Assembly (NCBI GenBank): GCA_910577495.1
Contig: CAJTML010000002.1
Span: forward strand, 1 to 64,000
Source: an uncultured Eggerthellaceae bacterium
GTDB taxonomy: Bacteria; Actinomycetota; Coriobacteriia; Coriobacteriales; Eggerthellaceae
Length of the DNA: 64,000 nucleotides
Direction: 5' to 3'
In this document: one piece after another, positions 26,114 to 35,467 of the stretch
Layout of the letters: every line of letters starts with the position of its first letter
Position numbering within the stretch: position 1 is the stretch's first letter
The notes under the pieces: model-generated
The model's input: only the letters and a program-made list of their open reading frames with translations
Told to the model about the DNA's origin: nothing
The model's database searches: none
Made by a program: the position numbers and the translations under genes

Positions 26114-28060
26114 GTGGCTAAATCATCTGAGCACGAATACAGTGGTGCAGATATTCAAGTCCTTGAAGGACTTGAAGCAGTACGCAAACGACCTGGCATG
26201 TATATTGGTTCAACCGGTCCGCGCGGTCTTCATCACCTGGTGTATGAGGTTGTAGACAATGCGGTTGACGAAGCATTAGCAGGTTATTGTGATACCATTG
26301 ATGTATGGATCCGCCGTGATAATTCAATTACCGTCGTAGATAATGGTCGCGGTATTCCGATCGATAAGCATCCGAAAGAAAAAATCCCAACCGTTGAGGT
26401 TGTACTTACTATCCTGCATGCCGGTGGTAAGTTCGGTGGCGAAGGCTACAAAGTTTCCGGTGGTCTTCATGGTGTAGGTGTTTCTGTTGTAAACGCACTT
26501 TCATCAAAGGTTGTCGTGGATGTTCGCCGTGATGGTAAAGAATACGAGATTGCTTTCGAATATGGCAAGACATCTGAAAAGCTGCACGAAGTTGGTAAGG
26601 CAAAACATACTGGTACAACCGTGTCTTTCTGGCCGGATCCGACCATCTTTACTGAGTCAACGATTTACGATTTTGATACTCTAGCAAATCGTTTCCGCGA
26701 AATGGCATTCCTGAATAAAGGTCTTCGCATCACCTTGCATGATGAACGTGTAACTGATGCAGAGGGTAATCCTCGCACTGAATCCTTTATGTATAAGGGC
26801 GGCATTGTTGACTTTGTTCAATACCTCAACCAAGGAAAAGAGACACTTAATAAGCCGATCTATTTTGAAGCTGAAAATGACAATGGTAGCGTAGAAATTG
26901 CTATGCAGTGGAACGAAAGCTACTCAACAAATTCAGTATTAGCTTTCGCAAATAACATTAATACCCATGAAGGCGGCACGCATCTTGAAGGCTTCAAGAA
27001 TGCGGTAACTCGTACTATTAATGAGTACGCGCGCGCCAAAAAATTCTTAAAAGAGAAAGACTCAAATTTAAGTGGCGATGATGCCCGTGAAGGTTTAGCA
27101 GCTATTATCTCTGTTAAACTTCATGACCCACAATTTGAAGGTCAGACGAAAACGAAGCTTGGTAATACGGAAATGCGCGGCCTCGTACAAGACGCTGTGC
27201 GTCAAGGGTTAGCTGACTTTTTAGAAGAAAATCCAACACCAGCAAAGCGGATTATCACAAAAGCAACCTCAGCCCTTCATTTACGTGAGCGTCTTCGTAA
27301 GATTAAAGAAACTGAGCGCAATAAATCAGGTTTAGATTCACTATCGCTTCCTGGAAAACTTGCTGACTGTTCTTCGCGTAAACCTGAAGAAAGTGAAATT
27401 TTCATCGTAGAGGGTGACTCTGCAGGTGGTTCTGCAAAACAAGCGCGTGATCGTAAATATCAAGCAATTCTGCCACTGCGAGGTAAGATCCTAAACGTAG
27501 AACGCGTTAATCCGCATAAAGCAATGACGAGTGAAACGATCAACTCACTCATTACCGCAATCGGTACGAATGTTGGTGAGAGTTTTGATGCTGATAAAGC
27601 ACGTTATCATCGCATTATTATTATGACCGACGCGGACGTTGACGGTGCTCATATTCGCTGTCTGTTGCTGACGTTCTTCTATCGTTATATGCCTGAACTT
27701 ATTAATCGTGGCTATATCTACATTGCGCAACCGCCGATCTTTGGTTTAAAGAAAAAGAATTCTCGTAGCCCCAAGATTGAGCGTTACATCTATGATGAAA
27801 GTGCTTTGTCGTCAGTGCTGGCAGAGTATGAAGATCCCTCGAAATTCGACGTTCAGCGTTACAAGGGTCTGGGTGAGATGGACCCCGAGCAGCTTTGGGA
27901 AACCACGATGGAACCGGCAACCCGAACGCTCTTACAAGTCAATATTGATGACGCCGCTGAAGCAGAACGTGTTGTGAGCGAGCTCATGGGCGACATTGTT
28001 GAACCTCGTAAAGAGTTCATCCAAAAACACGCTCGCGACGTGCGTTTCTTGGATATTTAA
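26114..28060 (+). CDS. gyrB: DNA gyrase subunit B
   Basis: ATPase subunit of gyrase, which supplies negative supercoils. The 648-residue protein shows the GHKL ATPase (EVVDNAVDEALAGY, DNGRGIPID, GGLHGVGVSVVNALS), the transducer, and the TOPRIM domain with VEGDSAGGSAKQARDRK and MTDADVDGAHIRCLLL, ending in QRYKGLGEMDPEQLWETTM and the usual KEFIQKHA tail. The start is a GTG at 26114 with AAGGAG upstream. It is transcribed with gyrA, 45 bp downstream. The upstream promoter carries an inverted repeat. Confidence 0.97.
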   Translation: MAKSSEHEYSGADIQVLEGLEAVRKRPGMYIGSTGPRGLHHLVYEVVDNAVDEALAGYCDTIDVWIRRDNSITVVDNGRGIPIDKHPKEKIPTVEVVLTILHAGGKFGGEGYKVSGGLHGVGVSVVNALSSKVVVDVRRDGKEYEIAFEYGKTSEKLHEVGKAKHTGTTVSFWPDPTIFTESTIYDFDTLANRFREMAFLNKGLRITLHDERVTDAEGNPRTESFMYKGGIVDFVQYLNQGKETLNKPIYFEAENDNGSVEIAMQWNESYSTNSVLAFANNINTHEGGTHLEGFKNAVTRTINEYARAKKFLKEKDSNLSGDDAREGLAAIISVKLHDPQFEGQTKTKLGNTEMRGLVQDAVRQGLADFLEENPTPAKRIITKATSALHLRERLRKIKETERNKSGLDSLSLPGKLADCSSRKPEESEIFIVEGDSAGGSAKQARDRKYQAILPLRGKILNVERVNPHKAMTSETINSLITAIGTNVGESFDADKARYHRIIIMTDADVDGAHIRCLLLTFFYRYMPELINRGYIYIAQPPIFGLKKKNSRSPKIERYIYDESALSSVLAEYEDPSKFDVQRYKGLGEMDPEQLWETTMEPATRTLLQVNIDDAAEAERVVSELMGDIVEPRKEFIQKHARDVRFLDI

Positions 28061-28105
28061 AGCATGGTACGTAACTAGATTGAAGCAGAGTTGGAAAGGT
28101 AATCC

Positions 28106-30910
28106 ATGGCAGATAATACTGAGGATTTCAACGAAGAGAATCAATCTCAAGACGATAGTTTAGATAGACTACTCTCTCGTTCTGAGGAAGAAGAATTAGA
28201 TGAAGAAGAGGGCGTTGACGTAGAAGCTGGCGAAGAAGCTTCTGCTGGTGTACTTCCTTCGAATGAATATTCGGAAGAAAATAAAGCTCGCTCACTCATT
28301 GATATGTCAACGCTTGAAAAGCCGCATGGCTCTATCGTAGAAGACGCCAATGGTGGTGAAGGCACAACCGTTATTTCGGCATATCTTGGCAAAGAGATGC
28401 AGACGTCGTTTTTGGAGTACTCGATGTCTGTTATTGTCTCGCGCGCACTGCCGGATGTTCGCGACGGCTTAAAGCCAGTTCATCGTCGTATTTTATACGC
28501 CATGAATGAAAGCGGTTATACGCCAAGCCGCCCCCACATGAAGTCCGCGCGTACCGTCGGTGACGTTATTGGTAAGTACCACCCACATGGTGACAGTGCG
28601 GTCTATGACGCAATGGTTCGCTTGGCTCAGCCATTCTCAATGCGCTTACCGTTGGTTGATGGTCATGGCAACTTCGGTTCTATCGACGGTGACTCCGCAG
28701 CAGCAATGCGTTATACCGAGGCTCGCTTGGATAAAGCCGCCATGGAGCTTTTGCGTGACCTGGACAAAGAGACGGTTAACTGCCAACCCAACTATGATGA
28801 GAGTTTGGAAGAGCCTGAGGTTTTGCCGGCGCGCTACCCGAACTTGTTAGTCAACGGTTCAAACGGTATTGCTGTTGGTATGGCAACCAATATCCCGCCT
28901 CATAATCTTGGTGAAGCTATTGATGCAACGTGCCTGCTCCTGGACAACCCAGATGCATCCACTGAGGAGCTTCTCAAAGTAATGCCGGGTCCTGACTTCC
29001 CAACGGGCGGCATCATTATGGGCCGCGAAGGTATTACGGATTACTACAACACTGGCCGCGGCTCTCTGACCATTCGTGCACGCACTGAGATTACCGAGGA
29101 TAAAAAAGGTCGCGCGTCTATCGTTGTAAAAGAGATTCCGTATCAGGTAAACCGCCAGCGTCTGCTTGAAAAACTCGGAGAGCTCGTTCGCGATAAAAAA
29201 CTTCCTGAGATTTCTAATATTCACGACGCAGCAGACCGTCACGGCATTGATATTATTATCGATCTCAAAAAAGGAGCCATCCCGCAAGTTGTGCTCAATA
29301 AACTGTTTAAGCACACGCAACTTCAGGTGGGCTTCGGTGTTATCCTGTTGGCATTGGTTGATGGTATTCCTCGCGTGCTCTCGCTCAAAGAAGCACTTCA
29401 CTACTACATTGAGCACCAAAAAGAGGTTATCGTTCGCCGTACCCGCTATGAATTGGCGAAGGCGGAAGAGCGTGCTCATATTCTTGAAGGCTACATCGTT
29501 GCGCTGGATAACATTGATGAAGTTATCTCAATTATCCGCTCATCACAGACTGATAAAGAGGCAGCTGCTCGCTTAACTGAGCGCTTCAAGTTGACCGATA
29601 AACAAACCAGCGCAATCTTGGAAATGCGTCTTCGCCGTCTTACCGGTTTGGAACGCAACAAGATTGAAGAAGAACTCAAAGAACTCAACGAGCGCATTGA
29701 CTACTATCGTCGAGTCTTGGCTGATGAAGCATTGGTTCGCGAAATCATCAAAGAGGAGCTCCAAGAGATCAAGAAGCGCTTTGCTAATCCGCGCCGCACG
29801 CTCATTTCGGGCAAGGCGAAGGATATTGACGTTGAGGACCTCATTGCTGATGAGGTTATGGCAGTGACCATGACGCGATTGGGTTACATCAAGCGTCTGC
29901 CAGTAGCAACGTATAGGCAGCAAAAACGCGGCGGCAAAGGTATGCAAGGCGTTAACCTGAAAGACAATGATTACGTTGAGCATTTGTTTGCAGCCTCAAC
30001 CCATGCCTACATGCTGTTCTTCTCTACGAAGGGCAAGGTCTATCGCAAGAAGGTTTACGAAATTCCGGAAGCATCGCGTCACGCGCGTGGCACGGCAATC
30101 GTGAACTTGCTCCACCTTGATTCGGACGAGTCAATTAGTGCAGTTATTGCCACGAAGGAATTCCCCAGTGATGAGTATCTCATGTTCGCAACTGCACAAG
30201 GCATGGTCAAGAAGACGTCCATGGATCTATATGACCGCACCCGTAATGACGGTTTGATTGCTATTAACCTCAAGGACGGCGACGAACTGATTAGTGTTCG
30301 CCGCGTGGCTGAGGGCGAAAAGGTCATGATGGTGTCTTCTGCTGGCAAGGCAATCATGTGGGATGAGAGCGAAGCACGTTCAATGGGTCGTGACACCATG
30401 GGTGTTCGCGGTATGACGGTGCCCGTGAACGCGAAAGTGCTGGGCATGGAGATTGCTCGTCCCGAAACTGACCTGTTCGTCATCACTGAAAAAGGGTATG
30501 GCAAACGCACACCTGTGGCGGAATATCCCGTACAGCATCGTGGTGGTCAGGGCGTATTCACGATCACGATGACGGCGAAAAAAGGCCAGTTGGCGGCCAT
30601 GAAGATCGTCGGTCAAGATGATGAAATCATGATCGTGTCTGAAGAGGGCGTTGTGGTTCGTACCGCGGTTTCAGGTATTTCTGAACTCGGTCGCTCCACG
30701 CAAGGCGTTCGCGTTATGAACGTTGCCGATGAGGACAAAGTGGTTGCTGTGGCAATTTCTTCCCATGGAAAGAAAAAGAAGGCAGCTGCCACGACGGGAT
30801 CAAATGATGAAATTGACGACGCAGATTTAGACGATGAGACACTGGATGAGTCAGGCGAAGAAGTCGTAGAGATTGACGAAGAAATTGTCGAAGACGTTGA
30901 TAGTGAATAA
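28106..30910 (+). CDS. gyrA: DNA gyrase subunit A
   Basis: Breakage-reunion subunit of gyrase. A 934-residue protein with an unusual acidic N-terminal extension of about 95 residues before the standard start region ([23 protein letters not shown]). The quinolone region [20 protein letters not shown] has the susceptible-type Ser and Asp, and the catalytic Tyr lies in AMRYTEARL. The GyrA box QKRGGKG and the beta-pinwheel repeats follow, and the end is an acidic tail ([19 protein letters not shown]). Start is the ATG at 28106 with GGAAAGG upstream. A strong terminator follows. Confidence 0.96.
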   Translation: MADNTEDFNEENQSQDDSLDRLLSRSEEEELDEEEGVDVEAGEEASAGVLPSNEYSEENKARSLIDMSTLEKPHGSIVEDANGGEGTTVISAYLGKEMQTSFLEYSMSVIVSRALPDVRDGLKPVHRRILYAMNESGYTPSRPHMKSARTVGDVIGKYHPHGDSAVYDAMVRLAQPFSMRLPLVDGHGNFGSIDGDSAAAMRYTEARLDKAAMELLRDLDKETVNCQPNYDESLEEPEVLPARYPNLLVNGSNGIAVGMATNIPPHNLGEAIDATCLLLDNPDASTEELLKVMPGPDFPTGGIIMGREGITDYYNTGRGSLTIRARTEITEDKKGRASIVVKEIPYQVNRQRLLEKLGELVRDKKLPEISNIHDAADRHGIDIIIDLKKGAIPQVVLNKLFKHTQLQVGFGVILLALVDGIPRVLSLKEALHYYIEHQKEVIVRRTRYELAKAEERAHILEGYIVALDNIDEVISIIRSSQTDKEAAARLTERFKLTDKQTSAILEMRLRRLTGLERNKIEEELKELNERIDYYRRVLADEALVREIIKEELQEIKKRFANPRRTLISGKAKDIDVEDLIADEVMAVTMTRLGYIKRLPVATYRQQKRGGKGMQGVNLKDNDYVEHLFAASTHAYMLFFSTKGKVYRKKVYEIPEASRHARGTAIVNLLHLDSDESISAVIATKEFPSDEYLMFATAQGMVKKTSMDLYDRTRNDGLIAINLKDGDELISVRRVAEGEKVMMVSSAGKAIMWDESEARSMGRDTMGVRGMTVPVNAKVLGMEIARPETDLFVITEKGYGKRTPVAEYPVQHRGGQGVFTITMTAKKGQLAAMKIVGQDDEIMIVSEEGVVVRTAVSGISELGRSTQGVRVMNVADEDKVVAVAISSHGKKKKAAATTGSNDEIDDADLDDETLDESGEEVVEIDEEIVEDVDSE

Positions 30911-30930
30911 CAATCACACAAACTGAGACT

Positions 30931-30976
30931 AGTATGGGTAAAGAGGGTACTTCACTTCTTTACCCATACTTTTTTA
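30931..30976 (+). terminator. Terminator of gyrBA
   Basis: A 14-bp perfect stem (AGTATGGGTAAAGA with TCTTTACCCATACT, loop 12) is followed by TTTTTT. Confidence 0.92.
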
Positions 30977-31018
30977 TAGGGAAACCTTGTCAGTTGAAAT
31001 CACTACCCAAGGAATCAC

Positions 31019-31243
31019 ATGGTTCTTGTATTTAATCCTGATCATCCGTTCACGCTGAGAGAGCAGCAAATTCTTTACTTCGCCGCTCAAGGGCTATCGA
31101 ATAAAGAAATTGCTGATCACTTAGTGGTGTCCGAACAAACCGTGAAGACACATTTGTCACATATGCTCACCAAATCACTGCGCGCTAACAGAACATCTCT
31201 GGTGGTGTATGGGTTTGAGAGCGGGATTCTCCAGAAACGATAA
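31019..31243 (+). CDS. Orphan LuxR-type HTH protein
   Basis: Only 74 residues, almost entirely a GerE/LuxR DNA-binding helix-turn-helix: FTLREQQILYFAAQGLSNKE and IADHLVVSEQTVKTHLSHML. No sensor or receiver domain is present and there is no trace of one upstream. AAGGA lies before the ATG at 31019. It stands at the head of the tetrapyrrole-related genes, 44 bp before the HemX-like gene, and may regulate them (inference from position). Confidence 0.82.
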   Translation: MVLVFNPDHPFTLREQQILYFAAQGLSNKEIADHLVVSEQTVKTHLSHMLTKSLRANRTSLVVYGFESGILQKR

Positions 31244-31287
31244 GGTATTATTCTGAAACACTCAGCACGTTAAGAGATAGAGGTATT

Positions 31288-32124
31288 GTGATTTACATCG
31301 TTCTTCTGGTTGTTTGTATCGCACTCTATATTGTTTCGGGTGTTGCTTGTGCGCTGGTGGCAGTAAAGGGGAATCAAACACTTAAACACTTCGCGAAATA
31401 TCTCTATCTTGCCGCGTTTATTCTTCATTCAGTCTTTATTGGATTGAGCTCTGTATCTACAGCAGGCACGTTATTAACCGGTCCAAATATTGCAATGTTG
31501 GGGGCATGGGTGATTGCAGGCGTTGCGTTGGTGATGCTGCTCTTCAAGAACAAGGCATACACCTACGCAATGTTTTCAGCTCCGGCAATTGTGATACTCA
31601 TTCTCATCTCGTTTTACCTTCACTTCAGTATGTATGGAGATGCTATTTCAAATGCCGTATATTATCGCTGGCCAATGCTTGTTGTTCATATTGTGCTCGT
31701 GTTTTTGGCGGCAGCATGTTTTATGGTCTCTGCGGCAGCTTCAGGAACTTTTCTCTATCAAAGTCACCTTATGCAAAAACATAGCGTGCAAATTCTGCGC
31801 GTTGATACCCCTGCACTTAACACCCTTTCGCGCGTCGGCCGCGTCGCAATTTTGGCGGGTGTAGTGCTCTTTTTTGTTGCCATGCTCATTGGTTTTATCA
31901 GGTTGGTGGTATTAGGTGACGCGCACGTAATCGCAAACGTCTTCACCACCGAGCAGTATCTGCTACCACGCATCATTTTTTCACTAGTCGTTTTCGCCAT
32001 TTATTGTTTGTATCTTGTGTTTGCGTATTTTATTCCGTACTCCGTAAGCGGAAAAACTCGCGCGATCTTATCCCTTATAGGATTCGTGGGCGTTGTTGTG
32101 CTGATTGTTGTGTCGGCGTGGTGA
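31288..32124 (+). CDS. HemX/CcsA-like multi-pass membrane protein
   Basis: A 278-residue protein with about eight membrane helices, starting at 31288 (GTG). The arrangement and segments such as FILHSVFIGL, MLVVHIVLVFLAAACFMVSAAASGTFLYQ and the two-helix end resemble HemX and the cytochrome c assembly protein CcsA. The tryptophan-rich WWD signature of true haem-handling CcsA is not seen, so HemX is the closer match. In other bacteria HemX lies beside hemA and modulates glutamyl-tRNA reductase. Here the next gene, 4 bp downstream, is a HemA-fold protein, which supports the assignment. An orphan LuxR HTH gene lies upstream. Confidence 0.7.
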   Translation: MIYIVLLVVCIALYIVSGVACALVAVKGNQTLKHFAKYLYLAAFILHSVFIGLSSVSTAGTLLTGPNIAMLGAWVIAGVALVMLLFKNKAYTYAMFSAPAIVILILISFYLHFSMYGDAISNAVYYRWPMLVVHIVLVFLAAACFMVSAAASGTFLYQSHLMQKHSVQILRVDTPALNTLSRVGRVAILAGVVLFFVAMLIGFIRLVVLGDAHVIANVFTTEQYLLPRIIFSLVVFAIYCLYLVFAYFIPYSVSGKTRAILSLIGFVGVVVLIVVSAW

Positions 32125-32128
32125 TGTT

Positions 32129-33199
32129 GTGGCAGTCGTGGTAGTTGGGATCAACCCAAAAAGAGCAGTATTTCACGCACTTTCATCACTCGTCCAAACT
32201 ACTGATGGCAAAAAGCGCGTCCTGGCGAACATAGTGGAAGATCGCGCAATTCAAGAAGCAACTATTTTGTATCGACCGTATCGGTTTGAGTTGTATTGTG
32301 TAACGAATGAGGTAACCGATACTGCTTCGACGGTCGCGCGAGCATTGGCTGATTTGAGTGCCATTTCCTTTTCGGAAGTTTTGGCAAGTTGTTATTACGC
32401 GGAAAATACTGACGCGCTTGATCATTTGGTTTCACTTGTTGCTGATAGTTGTGCTGAACTTGAGAGTAAGCCATTCGCCATTATTTCAGACGCGGGCGAG
32501 TTCACGTCGTATAACACCTATGAGGATCCAGGGTTTTTCGCCGCACTCCAAAAAGCGGCACAGGGTGTTCAGCGCAAACAAGCGGGCGAATCCACGTTAG
32601 GCTACCTGTTTGAAGCCGCGGGTAGCTTCAATCAGCAACTCCTCCAAGAGACTCAAACTCCTTCTGCGAGCAGCATTAACTTCGTTATTCAGACGCTCGT
32701 GCAGCGCATGTTTGACAATATCCCGCGCCGTGCCACGCTCTTCTTAGGCGGCAGTCACCATGCGCAAAGCGCGGCAATGGCGCTCATGGAGATAGGTGCG
32801 TCACGCTTCGCCGTAATTGGAACAAGTCAAGAATCGCATAATCTCTCAACGCTTTTGCAGGCGCGCTTATGTGCGGAAAACGTCTTAAATCTTGAGTTGG
32901 CGAAGGCAGACATGGTTATAGTTGCAGAAACTGCGTTGGCGCCGCGTTTGGATAAGAAGATCTTTAAGCAAATTCGCAAAGACAGACGTGATAGATTGCT
33001 GTTGGTTTTAGATCTCACGCCTGAGGGTAGTGTGGACAATAAAATCACCAACTTAGATGGTGTGTATTTATATCGCGCGCAAGATCTCCTTATGATGGCA
33101 GCCTCGCTTCCTGGTGCACCCAATAACGCCGCTTCGGTTGAGACGCAAATTGCAGCAAAAGTGGTTGATCTTGCAACTGAGCTGGGTATTTCCTTGTAA
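32129..33199 (+). CDS. HemA-like (glutamyl-tRNA reductase fold) protein lacking the catalytic site
   Basis: About 356 residues. Overall order matches HemA: the N-terminal VVVGINPKRAVF strand (GINHKTAP in real enzymes), a mid section with YYAENTDALDHLVSLVADS, a NAD-type domain (RRATLFLGGSHHAQSAAMALMEIGAS), the ADMVIVAETAL strand, LLLVLDLTPEG, and GVYLYRAQDL. But the active-site STCNRTE is replaced by LYRPYRF, so the catalytic Cys is gone, and the GLDSLVLGE block is unrecognisable. It is probably not a reductase. The start is taken as the GTG at 32129, 4 bp after the HemX-like gene; nearby GTG codons are alternatives. It is probably co-expressed with the HemX-like gene as a partner (inference). 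Confidence 0.7.
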   Translation: MAVVVVGINPKRAVFHALSSLVQTTDGKKRVLANIVEDRAIQEATILYRPYRFELYCVTNEVTDTASTVARALADLSAISFSEVLASCYYAENTDALDHLVSLVADSCAELESKPFAIISDAGEFTSYNTYEDPGFFAALQKAAQGVQRKQAGESTLGYLFEAAGSFNQQLLQETQTPSASSINFVIQTLVQRMFDNIPRRATLFLGGSHHAQSAAMALMEIGASRFAVIGTSQESHNLSTLLQARLCAENVLNLELAKADMVIVAETALAPRLDKKIFKQIRKDRRDRLLLVLDLTPEGSVDNKITNLDGVYLYRAQDLLMMAASLPGAPNNAASVETQIAAKVVDLATELGISL

Positions 33200-33302
33200 A
33201 CCGTTCGCAAGCAACTGGCTTCTTCACCGTATAAAAGTAATCCGTATATAACTTATTGAGCGCGCATATCACTCGGTTGGGTGATGGCCGGCATATAGAA
33301 AA

Positions 33303-33335
33303 TCCCTATCCTGTGGTGCACTGGAGAAATAGGGA
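33303..33335 (+). promoter_or_regulatory. Hairpin masking the Shine-Dalgarno of the NirJ2-like gene
   Basis: TCCCTAT (33303-33309) pairs perfectly with ATAGGGA (33329-33335), the latter being part of the ribosome-binding site of the gene starting at 33344. The loop is 19 nt. A -10-like TATAAC preceded by TTCACC lies about 85 bases before the start codon. Confidence 0.5.
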
Positions 33336-33343
33336 GGTATTAC

Positions 33344-34450
33344 GTGATAGTTTCATGGATGACCACAAATAGGTGCAATCTGCGTTGCGTGCATTGCTAC
33401 CAAGACGCTGAGGAAGCAACCGACAAAGAGCTTTCCACCGATGAAGCAAAAAAGATGATTAGCGAAATTGCGCGCGCAGGATTTAAGATCATGATATTTT
33501 CTGGTGGCGAGCCGCTGCTTCGACCAGATATCTTTGATCTTGTATCCTATGCCGCCTCGCTTGGGCTTCGCCCGGTATTCGGCTCAAACGGCACGCTCAT
33601 TACCCCCGAAGTTGCGCATCGTCTTAAGGAGTGCGGCGCGTGCGCCATGGGAATTTCAGTGGACAGTTTGGTTCCTGAAAAGCACGACAAATTCCGCGGC
33701 TTGGAATCTGCATATGAGCTAACCATGAAGGGCATTGACGCCTGTAAAGAAGCGGGGCTGCCGTTTCAGCTTCACACGACGGTGGTTGATTGGAACCGCG
33801 ACGAGGTGTGCGACATCACCGACTTCGCCGAAGAAATTGGTGCGCAGGCGCACTATATTTTCTTCTTAATTCCGGTTGGACGTGGCGAATACATCCAAGA
33901 CACCAGCTTAGAGGTGCTGGAAAACGAAGCGCTGCTGCGCGAGATTATGACGAAATCAGCTGAGGTTTCCATTGATGTGAAGCCGACGTGCGCACCGCAG
34001 TTCACGCGTGTGGCGAAGCAGCTGGGTATTGAGAACCGTTTTACGCGCGGGTGCCTTGCGGGACTGACGTATTGCGTCATCGGGAGCGAAGGCATTGTTC
34101 GCCCGTGTGCCTACATGACTGAAGAAGCGGGCGATGTTCGCGAACAACCCTTCGACGAAATCTGGGAAACCAGCCTCATTTTCCAACGTCTTCGCACACA
34201 AGCCTACGAAGGCGCTTGTGGCAGCTGCGATTACAAAGAGATGTGCGGTGGGTGCCGCGCGCGTGCAGCGTATTACCACGATGGCGATATCTTGGCGCAA
34301 GACGATTATTGCGCGTATGGTCAAAACTCATCACTGAATAGGGGTTTACATGAAAAAGGTTTCAAAACAAGCAATCTTGTTGGTAGGTGCCGCACTAGCT
34401 TGCTCACTTGCGCTCTTCGGTTGCTCGCAAGCAGAGCAACCGCAGTCTGA
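33344..34450 (+). CDS. Radical SAM/SPASM protein, NirJ2/AhbD-like
   Basis: A 368-residue radical SAM enzyme beginning MIVSWMTTNRCNLRCVHCYQ with the CxxxCxxC cluster, GGEP in SGGEPLLRPDIF, and a C-terminal SPASM cysteine set (CLAGLTYC, RPCAYM, CGSCDYKEMCGGC, DDYC). The opening and the cysteine pattern resemble NirJ2 and AhbD, enzymes of haem d1 and alternative haem synthesis that trim tetrapyrrole side chains. Start is a GTG at 33344 with AGGGAGG. Oddly, the frame runs 101 bp into the next gene, giving a 35-residue tail beyond the usual end near DDYCAYG. The neighbours (HemX-like, HemA-like, haem-type importer) support a tetrapyrrole substrate, but a peptide substrate is not excluded. Confidence 0.75.
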   Translation: MIVSWMTTNRCNLRCVHCYQDAEEATDKELSTDEAKKMISEIARAGFKIMIFSGGEPLLRPDIFDLVSYAASLGLRPVFGSNGTLITPEVAHRLKECGACAMGISVDSLVPEKHDKFRGLESAYELTMKGIDACKEAGLPFQLHTTVVDWNRDEVCDITDFAEEIGAQAHYIFFLIPVGRGEYIQDTSLEVLENEALLREIMTKSAEVSIDVKPTCAPQFTRVAKQLGIENRFTRGCLAGLTYCVIGSEGIVRPCAYMTEEAGDVREQPFDEIWETSLIFQRLRTQAYEGACGSCDYKEMCGGCRARAAYYHDGDILAQDDYCAYGQNSSLNRGLHEKGFKTSNLVGRCRTSLLTCALRLLASRATAV

Positions 34451-35408
34451 AACGGCAGACCCGACGACCGCGCCGGCCGAGCAAACTACCCCCGCTGATC
34501 AAGCCGACAACACCGCCACAGACGTAAAAGTGGATGACGAACAACCCGCCGGACCAGTGACGTTTACGGATGATATGGGTAACGAAGTCACCGTGGATAA
34601 CCCCCAGCGCGTCGTTGCATGCATGGGCAGTTTCGCCAACGCGTGGGAGTTAGCAGGCGGTAAGTTGGTCGGAGTTTCTGATGATGCACTAACCTCTGAT
34701 GGATTTACGATCCAAAGTGCTGATGTTGCAACCGTGGGTGATTTTACCAACGTTAATTTGGAATCCATCGTCGCGCTTGAACCTGATTTTGTCATCATGA
34801 CCAGCGGCACGGGTGGTCGCGGCGGAGACTCCAGCCAGGCAGACTTGCGCGAAGCGTTGGTGGCATCCGGCATCCCTGTGGCGTACTTTGAGGTGACCAC
34901 TTTTGAGGACTACCTGCGCATGATGCGCACCTTCGCCGACATTACGGGCGACGAAGCTGCCTATGAGCAAAACGCCGGTTCATTGGAGGAGGCCGTCAAA
35001 AAAATCGTGGGCGAAGTCCCTGCTGACCAAGACGTCACCGCGCTGGTTATGACGACGTTTTCAGGTGGCACCCGCGTGCAGAATTCTGGCACGATGACGG
35101 GAGCTATGCTTGCTGACCTTGGTGTTCGCAATCTGGCCGACGAAAACCCCAGCTTGCTGAAAGACTTTAGTTTGGAATCAGTGATTGAGTTCAACCCGGA
35201 TTACATCTTTGTTATTCCGATGGGTAACGACGTTGAAGCGGCAACCGCAAACCTCAACGAAGCCACCGCCGCCAACCCGGCATGGTCAACGCTTTCGGCA
35301 GTACAAAACGGCAACTACATCGTGTTAGATCCCATGCTGTTCTTGTCAAAACCTAATGCTCACTGGGATGACGCTTACCAGACACTCTTCGACGAACTCT
35401 ACAACTAA
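34350..35408 (+). CDS. ABC importer substrate-binding lipoprotein (haem/siderophore/corrinoid type)
   Basis: A 352-residue lipoprotein. The signal peptide ends in the lipobox LFGC (residues about 22-25), followed by a Thr/Ala/Asp-rich linker and the type III periplasmic binding fold of iron, haem and cobalamin importers: NEVTVDNPQRVVACMGSF, LVGVSDDALTSDG, NVNLESIVALEPDFVIMT, and C-terminal VLDPMLFLSKPNAHWDDAY. Start is the ATG at 34350 with GGGG upstream. It overlaps the radical SAM reading frame by 101 bp and is followed by permease and ATPase genes. The ligand cannot be read from sequence; haem or another tetrapyrrole is suggested by context. Confidence 0.87.
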   Translation: MKKVSKQAILLVGAALACSLALFGCSQAEQPQSETADPTTAPAEQTTPADQADNTATDVKVDDEQPAGPVTFTDDMGNEVTVDNPQRVVACMGSFANAWELAGGKLVGVSDDALTSDGFTIQSADVATVGDFTNVNLESIVALEPDFVIMTSGTGGRGGDSSQADLREALVASGIPVAYFEVTTFEDYLRMMRTFADITGDEAAYEQNAGSLEEAVKKIVGEVPADQDVTALVMTTFSGGTRVQNSGTMTGAMLADLGVRNLADENPSLLKDFSLESVIEFNPDYIFVIPMGNDVEAATANLNEATAANPAWSTLSAVQNGNYIVLDPMLFLSKPNAHWDDAYQTLFDELYN

Positions 35409-35467
35409 AAGGATCGGCGAAGGATTGGCGAAAAATCCGTGAAGGACGAGCAAGTAACGAGCGAAGC

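Noticed and set aside
28560..28720. Quinolone-resistance substitutions in gyrA
   Set aside because: The Ser and Asp of the resistance region are the susceptible-type residues.
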